Origin: Oryzias latipes | Taxonomy: Eukaryota > Chordata > Actinopteri > Beloniformes > Adrianichthyidae | DNA: 64,000 nucleotides | Direction: 5' to 3' | NCBI RefSeq assembly: GCF_002234675.1 | Contig: NC_019879.2 | Coordinates: forward strand, 1,395,278-1,459,277 | Shown: piece by piece, positions 15,401 through 27,400 of the stretch | Layout: every line of letters starts with the position of its first letter | Position numbering within the stretch: the first letter of the stretch is position 1 | Notes under the pieces: generated by a model | Database searches by the model: none | What the model was told of the DNA's origin: nothing | What the model saw: the letters and a program-made list of their open reading frames with translations, nothing else | Made by a program: the position numbers and the translations under genes

Positions 15401-18400
15401 TGTGTATTCAGAGAGAAATGGACCTCTGCTTCTCGGCTGTATTGGACAACAGACACACGGTCCTTGTTTTCTCCCACGCTCAGTTTCTCCACCACTCTTT
15501 CAACAAAGTCACGCATTGCAGAGAAACCATTCCTTGTGCCATCAGAGCCATCCAAGAGAAATACAACATCTTTTTTGGCTGTGTCAACTAAGGATAGAAA
15601 GGAAGACAAGATATCAAACTTTGAGCCGAACACACCTTATTGGCCAAACGTCGGTGTGAGGATTATTAAAATACACAACTACTTTTCCCCCACTTTGAGG
15701 AATTCCTTGTCCTCTGTTTGCCTACAGAATGCCCATCTCCCAATTTTGATTAAAAAATGCTCATTTGGAGCAAATTTTGGTAAAGTATTTCTTGTCCATA
15801 AGATTATAAAGAAGTGAAAGGAGTTCTAGAGTGGCATCTGAAAGGCTGCATTATTGACGTACCAGAATCAGTTGGGGTTTCTGGGGTCACGTCAATGGGC
15901 AAAGCCTCTAAAGAGGCCAACAGCTGCTGCGGCACGCTGGAAAGGTCTGTGAATTCAGCCACAGTGAAAGCAGAAGTGGGCTTGTGGGATATCCTCTGCA
16001 GTTCTCTACTGTCAGAGCCTCTACTGCCAACTGCAAAGGTCAATATGCCCATTTGTTTGAGAGCAGAGGCCGGTGCATCGACACTGTCAGCAGATCTTCC
16101 ACTGCTTAGCAGTATCAGGACCTGTGGAACTCCCTCCAAGCGCCTGCTTCCCGAAGAGGCAGTGAAGACGTTTTCCCTCAAGTACTGGAGAGCTGCTCCA
16201 GTGTTGAGAGATCTCCCCCCTTTGTGCCTCAAATTTCTGACAGCATTAAGGATCTCGTCTTTTGTCATGTAAGTGTTCAGATAAAACTGGACAGCTGGAT
16301 CTCTGCTGTACTGAACCACTGACACACGGTCTTTCTTCTCGTCCACAAGTAGCGTCTCCACCACTCTCTGGACAAAGTCTTGCACGGCTGGGAAGTCGCT
16401 TCTAGTTGCATCGGTTGCATCCAGCAAGAAAACCACATCCCTTGCTGGTGTCTGTCTTCCCACTAGGGAACACAAGATTTGTCACACATATCTCTGCATG
16501 AAACACATGTCAATATTCTATGTAGAAATCCAACTTTAGGCGCCTAGGATTTGGGGGTTTCTCTGGTTCTGCTAGTGCCACATTCCCTGTCAGTGTTTAA
16601 CTGGCTGACCCAGGCTCAGCAAAGTGCAGTTAAAGAAGCTCAGTTTATTATCCTTGCATGAATTGACGGGACAAAGTCTCCCAGTTACGTACCTGTCTCT
16701 GTGGTTGTCAAAGGCCGGGATCTGACTACGGCTGTGCTCATCAGAGAGGAGATTTGTTCCTGGACGGTGTCGAGCCCACTAAAATCAGACACTGACAAAG
16801 CGTAGCTAGGCTCAAACGATAGCCTTTGCAGCTCTCTGCTGTCCGAGGTCCTTGATCCAATGGCAAACACAAAGATGCCCCGCTGTTTCAAAGCAGAAGC
16901 TGGGGTATCCACATTGTCAAAAGACCTTCCGCCTGCTAGCAGTATCAAGATCTGTGGAACACCTTGCAGGCGTCTGCTCACAGTGGAGTTTGTAAAGACA
17001 TTGTCCATGACGTACTGGAGGGCTGCCCCGGTATTTAGGGGTCTTCCTCCTCTGTGTATAAGCCCTCTGACAGCGTCCATAACATCTTCCCTTGTTCTGT
17101 GTGTATTCAGAGAGAAATGGACCTCTGCTTCTCGGCTGTATTGGACAACAGACACACGGTCCTTGTTTTCTCCCACGCTCAGTTTCTCCACCACTCTTTC
17201 AACAAAGTCACGCATTGCAGAGAAACCATTCCTTGTGCCATCAGAGCCATCCAAGAGAAATACAACATCTTTTTTGGCTGTGTCAACTAAGGATAGAAAG
17301 GAAGACAAGATATCAAACTTTGAGCCGAACACACCTTATTGGCCAAACGTCGGTGTGAGGATTATTAAAATACACAACTACTTTTCCCCCACTTTGAGGA
17401 ATTCCTTGTCCTCTGTTTGCCTACAGAATGCCCATCTCCCAATTTTGATTAAAAAATGCTCATTTGGAGCAAATTTTGGTAAAGTATTTCTTGTCCATAA
17501 GATTATAAAGAAGTGAAAGGAGTTCTAGAGTGGCATCTGAAAGGCTGCATTATTGACGTACCAGAATCAGTTGGGGTTTCTGGGGTCACGTCAATGGGCA
17601 AAGCCTCTAAAGAGGCCAACAGCTGCTGCGGCACGCTGGAAAGGTCTGTGAATTCAGCCACAGTGAAAGCAGAAGTGGGCTTGTGGGATATCCTCTGCAG
17701 TTCTCTACTGTCAGAGCCTCTACTGCCAACTGCAAAGGTCAATATGCCCATTTGTTTGAGAGCAGAGGCCGGTGCATCGACACTGTCAGCAGATCTTCCA
17801 CTGCTTAGCAGTATCAGGACCTGTGGAACTCCCTCCAAGCGCCTGCTTCCCGAAGAGGCAGTGAAGACGTTTTCCCTCAAGTACTGGAGAGCTGCTCCAG
17901 TGTTGAGAGATCTCCCCCCTTTGTGCCTCAAATTTCTGACAGCATTAAGGATCTCGTCTTTTGTCATGTAAGTGTTCAGATAAAACTGGACAGCTGGATC
18001 TCTGCTGTACTGAACCACTGACACACGGTCTTTCTTCTCGTCCACAAGTAGCGTCTCCACCACTCTCTGGACAAAGTCTTGCACGGCTGGGAAGTCGCTT
18101 CTAGTTGCATCGGTTGCATCCAGCAAGAAAACCACATCCCTTGCTGGTGTCTGTCTTCCCACTAGGGAACACAAGATTTGTCACACATATCTCTGCATGA
18201 AACACATGTCAATATTCTATGTAGAAATCCAACTTTAGGCGCCTAGGATTTGGGGGTTTCTCTGGTTCTGCTAGTGCCACATTCCCTGTCAGTGTTTAAC
18301 TGGCTGACCCAGGCTCAGCAAAGTGCAGTTAAAGAAGCTCAGTTTATTATCCTTGCATGAATTGACGGGACAAAGTCTCCCAGTTACGTACCTGTCTCTG

Positions 18401-21400
18401 TGGTTGTCAAAGGCCGGGATCTGACTACGGCTGTGCTCATCAGAGAGGAGATTTGTTCCTGGACGGTGTCGAGCCCACTAAAATCAGACACTGACAAAGC
18501 GTAGCTAGGCTCAAACGATAGCCTTTGCAGCTCTCTGCTGTCCGAGGTCCTTGATCCAATGGCAAACACAAAGATGCCCCGCTGTTTCAAAGCAGAAGCT
18601 GAGGTATCCACATTGTCAAAAGACCTTCCGCCTGCTAGCAGTATCAAGATCTGTGGAACACCTTGCAGGCGTCTGCTCCCAGTGGAGTTTGTAAAGACAT
18701 TGTCCATGACGTACTGGAGGGCTGCCCCGGTATTTAGGGGTCTTCCTCCTCTGTGTCTAAGCCCTCTGACAGCGTCCATAACATCTTCCCTTGTTCTGTG
18801 TGTATTCAGAGAGAAATGGACCTCTGCTTCTCGGCTGTATTGGACAACAGACACACGGTCCTTGTTTTCTCCCACGCTCAGTTTCTCCACCACTCTTTCA
18901 ACAAAGTCACGCATTGCAGAGAAACCATTCCTTGTGCCATCAGAGCCATCCAAGAGAAATACAACATCTTTTTTGGCTGTGTCAACTAAGGATAGAAAGG
19001 AAGACAAGATATCAAACTTTGAGCCGAACACACCTTATTGGCCAAACGTCGGTGTGAGGATTATTAAAATACACAACTACTTTTCCCCCACTTTGAGGAA
19101 TTCCTTGTCCTCTGTTTGCCTACAGAATGCCCATCTCCCAATTTTGATTAAAAAATGCTCATTTGGAGCAAATTTTGGTAAAGTATTTCTTGTCCATAAG
19201 ATTATAAAGAAGTGAAAGGAGTTCTAGAGTGGCATCTGAAAGGCTGCATTATTGACGTACCAGAATCAGTTGGGGTTTCTGGGGTCACGTCAATGGGCAA
19301 AGCCTCTAAAGAGGCCAACAGCTGCTGCGGCACGCTGGAAAGGTCTGTGAATTCAGCCACAGTGAAAGCAGAAGTGGGCTTGTGGGATATCCTCTGCAGT
19401 TCTCTACTGTCAGAGCCTCTACTGCCAACTGCAAAGGTCAATATGCCCATTTGTTTGAGAGCAGAGGCCGGTGCATCGACACTGTCAGCAGATCTTCCAC
19501 TGCTTAGCAGTATCAGGACCTGTGGAACTCCCTCCAAGCGCCTGCTTCCCGAAGAGGCAGTGAAGACGTTTTCCCTCAAGTACTGGAGAGCTGCTCCAGT
19601 GTTGAGAGATCTCCCCCCTTTGTGCCTCAAATTTCTGACAGCATTAAGGATCTCGTCTTTTGTCATGTAAGTGTTCAGATAAAACTGGACAGCTGGATCT
19701 CTGCTGTACTGAACCACTGACACACGGTCTTTCTTCTCGTCCACAAGTAGCGTCTCCACCACTCTCTGGACAAAGTCTTGCACGGCTGGGAAGTCGCTTC
19801 TAGTTGCATCGGTTGCATCCAGCAAGAAAACCACATCCCTTGCTGGTGTCTGTCTTCCCACTAGGGAACACAAGATTTGTCACACATATCTCTGCATGAA
19901 ACACATGTCAATATTCTATGTAGAAATCCAACTTTAGGCGCCTAGGATTTGGGGGTTTCTCTGGTTCTGCTAGTGCCACATTCCCTGTCAGTGTTTAACT
20001 GGCTGACCCAGGCTCAGCAAAGTGCAGTTAAAGAAGCTCAGTTTATTATCCTTGCATGAATTGACGGGACAAAGTCTCCCAGTTACGTACCTGTCTCTGT
20101 GGTTGTCAAAGGCCGGGATCTGACTACGGCTGTGCTCATCAGAGAGGAGATTTGTTCCTGGACGGTGTCGAGCCCACTAAAATCAGACACTGACAAAGCG
20201 TAGCTAGGCTCAAACGATAGCCTTTGCAGCTCTCTGCTGTCCGAGGTCCTTGATCCAATGGCAAACACAAAGATGCCCCGCTGTTTCAAAGCAGAAGCTG
20301 AGGTATCCACATTGTCAAAAGACCTTCCGCCTGCTAGCAGTATCAAGATCTGTGGAACACCTTGCAGGCGTCTGCTCCCAGTGGAGTTTGTAAAGACATT
20401 GTCCATGACGTACTGGAGGGCTGCCCCGGTATTTAGGGGTCTTCCTCCTCTGTGTCTAAGCCCTCTGACAGCGTCCATAACATCTTCCCTTGTTCTGTGT
20501 GTATTCAGAGAGAAATGGACCTCTGCTTCTCGGCTGTATTGGACAACAGACACACGGTCCTTGTTTTCTCCCACGCTCAGTTTCTCCACCACTCTTTCAA
20601 CAAAGTCACGCATTGCAGAGAAACCATTCCTTGTGCCATCAGAGCCATCCAAGAGAAATACAACATCTTTTTTGGCTGTGTCAACTAAGGATAGAAAGGA
20701 AGACAAGATATCAAACTTTGAGCCGAACACACCTTATTGGCCAAACGTCGGTGTGAGGATTATTAAAATACACAACTACTTTTCCCCCACTTTGAGGAAT
20801 TCCTTGTCCTCTGTTTGCCTACAGAATGCCCATCTCCCAATTTTGATTAAAAAATGCTCATTTGGAGCAAATTTTGGTAAAGTATTTCTTGTCCATAAGA
20901 TTATAAAGAAGTGAAAGGAGTTCTAGAGTGGCATCTGAAAGGCTGCATTATTGACGTACCAGAATCAGTTGGGGTTTCTGGGGTCACGTCAATGGGCAAA
21001 GCCTCTAAAGAGGCCAACAGCTGCTGCGGCACGCTGGAAAGGTCTGTGAATTCAGCCACAGTGAAAGCAGAAGTGGGCTTGTGGGATATCCTCTGCAGTT
21101 CTCTACTGTCAGAGCCTCTACTGCCAACTGCAAAGGTCAATATGCCCATTTGTTTGAGAGCAGAGGCCGGTGCATCGACACTGTCAGCAGATCTTCCACT
21201 GCTTAGCAGTATCAGGACCTGTGGAACTCCCTCCAAGCGCCTGCTTCCCGAAGAGGCAGTGAAGACGTTTTCCCTCAAGTACTGGAGAGCTGCTCCAGTG
21301 TTGAGAGATCTCCCCCCTTTGTGCCTCAAATTTCTGACAGCATTAAGGATCTCGTCTTTTGTCATGTAAGTGTTCAGATAAAACTGGACAGCTGGATCTC

Positions 21401-24400
21401 TGCTGTACTGAACCACTGACACACGGTCTTTCTTCTCGTCCACAAGTAGCGTCTCCACCACTCTCTGGACAAAGTCTTGCACGGCTGGGAAGTCGCTTCT
21501 AGTTGCATCGGTTGCATCCAGCAAGAAAACCACATCCCTTGCTGGTGTCTGTCTTCCCATTAGGGAATTTTCTGAAATCATTGGAAATTATTATTTTCTT
21601 TTGCCATCTTTTATATTTATTAAGAATTTTGAAATGGCTTTGAGACTTCACTGCTTACCAACATTTTCTATTTGTGCTATTTCTTCACTTTGTTCCATTC
21701 TATCTTTCACAGATTCCTTTATGTTTTGCAGACTTTTATAGTCAGGAACAAAAAAATAATGTGCTGGTGTAAAAGAAATTGTTTGCATTTCTAAAGTGTC
21801 AGCATTTTTTGTTCCGAAACAAAAAGTCACAATTCCGTTTTTCTTAAGTGAATGTGCTGGTCCTCTGACATCATCTCCTGATCTTCCCCCACTAAATATA
21901 AACAAATACTGAAGAACAGATTCTGTGGGTCTACCACCAACTGAAGCAGCAAAGACATGGTCTCTGACAAATTCCAGAGCTTTTCCAGTATTGAGAGGTC
22001 GTCCAAATTTGTGGTATATTGTTCTGATGGAGTTAAGCACATCGCTTCTGGATGAATAAGAATTTAAATAAAAGTTTACAGTGGCAACACGACTGTATTG
22101 AACCACAGCGACTTTGTCTCCATTGTTTCCAACTTTTAAAATTTCAACAATTCCTTTTACAAAGTTTCTTATTTCTTCAAAGCCGGATCGCGAGTCAAAA
22201 GATCCATCAATTAGAAAAACCACATCTTTTTTTTTGGAATCTATCAAAAATAGAGATAAAAAATACAGGTTACACATCTGTTAAAAATAACAACATGTAA
22301 CAGCCTGCAGTGTCTTTTGCTGAAATAAAAATGTTTCCTTCACTTTGACTCAAACAAGCATGTGTAAACATGTAAAGTAGCAAAACTTACCAAACCTTGT
22401 TGTATTTCCCATTTGAACAATAGGGTTAGAGGTTTCTTTTAACAGTGATAGCACATCCTGCAGAACAGTAGTGAGTTCTTCATAGTCAGTAACAGAGAGT
22501 GCATACTTTGGTTCTTTGGATATTGTCTGTAATTCAAGTGTATCGGCATCTGTTGTTCCAATAGAAATCACCATAATTCCAGTTTCTTTTATCATTTTCA
22601 CTGGGGTTCTTATATCATCCCTAGATCGATCCCCACTGAGTAATATTAGTATTTGTGGAACTCCTTCTTTAAGTCTACTTCCAGATTCTGGACTAAATGC
22701 ATGCTCACGCACATACTTGAGAGCTGCTCCGATATTGTTGGGATATCCTCCTTTGTGACTCAGACTTTGAACTGCTTCAAGAACATCCTTCTCTGTTACG
22801 TAACGATTCAAATTAAAATTGATCTCTGCTGAGTTGCTGTACTGAGCCACAGCCACATGGTCTCCATTTACATCAATGTCAAGGTCCCTTACAATTCTTT
22901 CAACAAAGTCAGTTATATCTGGGAATCTTTGCTGGGAGTCATCTGAACCATCAAGCAAAAAAACAACATCTCTTCTCTTGGAATCTGTAATCAAACAGAA
23001 ATCTTACAACTTAGTCAATGGTTAAATCGTAGTTCACTCGATCTCATTGTCAGTATGAAAGCTTCAGTTTGCTATCCTTGAAAAACCTGATTGCACCCAT
23101 AGTCTTTCACCCACTCTTTGAAGTCCCACTCCAACTATATTTGTATTCATTGTAAAAGTTTTTCCAGTGGTCTTTTAGTTCGAATTATGCCGTTTTTAGC
23201 CAAAATCCAAAGGCCTGTGTTGTTTTTAAAACATAATTTCTGCAGAGCAGCAGGAGTTCATCAGAAACTCACTTTTCGGTTGTGGGCGGGACTGTTGGTG
23301 TGGAAGTAACCCTACAATGATATCCCATCATTCCTTTGTTTACACTCTCCCTGCTAGCTTACAGACCCTCACAACCCCAAGCTTAAATTAAGGTAGCAAT
23401 TGTTAGCCACATCTAAACCATGCAGCCGTACAATTTAGGTCCAGATTCCAGCTCAAACAAAGACGTCCATTGATCTATTTGTCTGCAAGTGGAAGCATCA
23501 AAATGGAGCCCAGCAGGTAGCGTCCTGGGTCAAAAATCACCATGTTCAGAATAACAAAATATTCAGAAAAGCTGTTTTAATCTTAAATTCTTTTTTATAT
23601 GTCCTCCAATCATGTGAAAAAATGCAGCTAGAATATGTAAAAAAAAACGCCCAAACCCCCTTTTTTCTTTGGAGTGGGATTTCAAAGAGCTATTGATGAT
23701 GTTGCATGATATTCATTTGACTGGCTGGCAGAGTATCAAATTGTGCATTTGCATTAAAGCAATTCTTACCACGTGATCCGGATGTATTCACCGGGCTTTC
23801 ACTCTTTCCAATGGCTAAAATTAATTTCTGCTCAATGTCTGTCAGGCTGCTGGAATCTGCTACAAGGAACGCTTTGGTAGGTTCCTGTGAAACAGACTGC
23901 ATCTCAAGAATATCTGCATTCTTGATTCCCACCACAAAGGTGTTTACACCAACATCTTTCAAATTTACCACAGCATCTCTGATCTCATCTCTTGATGGTC
24001 CACCAGTAAGGAGAATGAGAATTTGTGGAACACCCTGCTGGCGCCTACTACCAGATGAAGACGCAAAAATCTCATCTTTGACGTAACTAAGGGCTGCTCC
24101 AGTGTTTAGGGGTCTGCCTCCTTTATGTCTGAGAGCTTGAACATTGTCAGTAACACTCTGCTTTGTTTTGTGAGTATTCAGAAAGAATTCAGCAGTAGGC
24201 TCATTGCTGTACTGAACAACTGAAACTTGATCTTTGTTCTCTTCCACATTGAGTTTCTCTAGTATTCTCTCAACAAATCCAATTACAGTCTTAAAATTGC
24301 TCCTCATTTCATCAGAAGAATCCAATAAAAACACAATGTCTCTCTGAGTGGGTACTATTTGCTCCATGGAACCTTAAAAAATATGAAATCACATTAGAGA

Positions 24401-27400
24401 CAATGCCACTTTTAAAGCACTTATAGATAGATGTGCCGGTGGCCTCACCTCGCACTTCTTCTGGCTTTACTTGTTGTTGCTGTTGTGGCACCCTTTTTAC
24501 CAATGACACAAGTTGCTGTTGAATGCTTCCAACATCATCAAATGCCAGCACAGAAAAAGCGTAAGAGGGATTATGTGCAATCATCTGAAGCTCAATTATG
24601 TCTGCTGTTCTTGTACCCACACAGAATGTAACAACCTTGTTCTGTTTTAAGGATACAGCTGCAGTTGCAACATTATCTTGAGACCGTCCCCCACTGAGCA
24701 GAAGCACAATCTGGGGTGCACCTTTTTGGTGTCTGCTCCCCGACAACTCTGAGAAAGCGTTAGTCCTCACGTAATCAAGGGCTGCACCAGTATTACGAGG
24801 CCCACCTCCTTTGTGAGTCAAGTTCTTGACTGCAACAAGAACATCTTGTTTTGTCATGTAGGTGTTGAGAGCAAAATTTGTTTCTGGGTTTTGGCTGTAC
24901 TGAACCACAGAAACACGGTCTGTGTTTTGGCCAACATTGAGTGTTTCCACAACCTGTTGGACAAAGGTTTTCATTGCTGGAAAGGCACTCTGGGTGTCAT
25001 GTGATCCATCCAACAAAAAGACAATGTCTCTTTGAGGAGACTCTAATTTATCTAGGAGAGAACAGGAAAAAAATGCTTAAGAATTGATAGAAGGCTTTGC
25101 CATTCAGTCATTTCATATTGCATAAATGACAAAGCAATAAGAATAGAAAACACAACAGTAAAAGTCAAATAAATCGATCTACAAAACAGGTTATGTGCCA
25201 GAGTATTTAGAAAAATGAAAAGCTAAGTATGATAATGGGGAGGCTCTACGTGGATCATTGCTGCTACAAAAATTAAAAGTGTAGGAAACTGATAAGAGGT
25301 TGGAGTCCCAGTCAATGATATTATTATCATTGACTCTAGGAAGATATAAGGATAAGAAAAAAAATCTTTCTTGGGTGCATGAAGAAAAGAATGAGAGCAA
25401 AATTAGAATCAACATAACCAGGATGGTATGCCTTTTAGGAAACATGAAACTGATTGACCCATCTTCAATGGAGGAATGCAGTTTCATTATAGTTCAAGTC
25501 CAGCAAAATCAAATACCAGAGCGAAGAAAGCAGGGAACTATTTCTTGGCTATTTATATTTGATGCATCTTACCGACAATACTTGGAAGCTCAGTTTGCAT
25601 GTCCTTTTGGATAAATTTAGCTATTTCTGGCTGGATAGACAAAAGGTCACCAAATTCAGGCAAGTTAAAAAGAAATCTGGAGGAGAATGCTATTTCCTGA
25701 AGTTCTCCTTGTTCTGCATTTTTCATTCCAATGGCAAAAGGTAGAGCACCACCTTGTTTTAGATCAATTGCAGCACTAGAAACAGTGTCACTTGATTTGC
25801 CTCCAGTCAGTAGAAATAGAATTTGAGGCACTTTCTCCAAAAATCTACTTCCAGATGAGGTTTTCAAAAGATGTTCTTGAACAAACTTTAGAGCAGCTCC
25901 TGTATTTCGGAGTTTTCCTCCTTTATGTTGGAGACCTCTTATGGCATTTAGAACGGCCTTTTTGGAACTGTGATCATTCAGGTTGAAGTAAATTTTGGTT
26001 TTGTTGCTATACAGCGCAAGGGCTATTCGAACCTTATCTTCACCAACATCAAGGTCTTCTGCCATTCGTCTCACAAAATCTCGAAAAGCTGGAAATCCAT
26101 TTCTGGATTCCCTTGAGCCATCAAGGAGAAACACTATGTCCCTCTTTTTGCTCTGTTTCTCAACTGGTTGATACAGGGACAAAAAGAATTGTTCACTTTC
26201 TATCTGTGACTTTTCAGAGTTTATAAGCTTTCAAAGCTCAGAAAGAAAGACTTTTAAAGCAGATTACCTTTAGTCATCTTAATAAATATTTTGATCCAAG
26301 GAGACTTAAGATAAGATAAATAACCAAATAATGGGTCAGAGTAAAAACATTTTGAAACAAGTGCTGAAAAATTTCTCAAATGCAAGAAATGTCAAAAACT
26401 TAAGAATTCCTATTTTATGAAGGGCCTTTGATTTTGGGGATAATGCTTTCATGGATGGTTCAAATGCGGTAACATTCAAAATATAAACAAATTAGTGTGA
26501 TGAAAACAAAATTAAGACAAATTCAATCAAACTGTTAATGAGACTCTTACCTACGAAGTCAAAGATTCCCACTGAGGTGCTTTCCTCATCTCTCTGTATC
26601 TTTAGGGCATCAACTATTTTGGAATGAAGTGTAAGCAGTTTGGAGAATTCTGACACTTTGTGGGTAAAACCGGGTTTAAATGCAATCAGCTCCAACTCTG
26701 CAAGGTTGGCATCTCCCACTCCAACACCCACTGAAACAATTTCATGCTCTTTAAGAGAAGAGGCTGGTCCTCTCACATTGTCAGATGATGGTTTGCTGCT
26801 CAGAAGAATTAAGATCTGGGGCACTCCTTCCAATCTCCTACTTCCAGTGGAGGAAGTGAAGACTCTGTGCCTCACAAACTGGAGAGCTGCACCAATGTTG
26901 ACACGCCTCCCACCTTTGTGCTTCATACCGTCAATGGCGTTTATGTAGTCACCCTTTGTTTTATGAGTGCTTAGGTAAAAGATGACCCTAGGGCCATCGG
27001 CAAACTGAACAACAGACACTCTGTCATGGTTTTCATCAACATAGAGGGTTTCCACTATGTTTTTGACAAAGTGTTTTATAGCTGAGAATCCATCTTTGGT
27101 ATTATCAGAATCATCCAGTAAGAAAACAATATCTCTTTTTATGGCATCAGTTTGTGCTGAGACACAGACAAGGATCAGTTAGCTCAGAAATCACTTAGAC
27201 TTGAGGATGTACCTAGTAAGAGTTTTAGACAGCAAAGTTAAAATGCTTTCTGAAGCATAACTTGTCTTACCTTGCTCAATGGCTTTATCCAGCTCCTTTT
27301 GTGGAAGGGCCACATAGTAGTTGATTTTATTTGGTATGTTGCTGAGTTCGCTGAATTCTTTCACAGTGAAGGCGAGTGAAGGATTTTGTGAAATAGTTTT

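Larger units (their letters stand above)
2275..21571 (-). repeat. col6a3: Tandem array of a 1,699-bp unit, each unit carrying vWA exons A and B of col6a3
   Basis: The same unit recurs with spacing 1,697-1,699 bp: A exons begin at 21571, 19860, 18161, 16462, 14764, 13065, 11367, 9670, 7971, 6272, 4573 and, after a 1,699-bp step to a more diverged copy, 2874. Between them lie 11 B exons. Introns are as alike as exons, which points to recent unequal crossing-over or gene conversion rather than protein-level selection. A and B are clearly related to each other (both have DRVSVVQYSR, LNTGAALQY, GSRRL(E/Q)GVPQ, SRELQR) and share an uncommon GTACGT donor, so the unit itself arose from an older single-exon duplication. 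The copy number may be mis-assembled in either direction. Confidence 0.95.

Noticed and set aside
3272..21369. Repeated plus-strand open frames of 152, 218, 88 and 78 codons across the array
   Set aside because: They lie antisense to the vWA exons and recur only because the unit recurs; no start context, domain or splice evidence supports them.
2275..21571. Regularly spaced repeats considered as a CRISPR-like array or satellite
   Set aside because: The unit is 1.7 kb and contains coding exons with splice sites; it is a genic tandem duplication.
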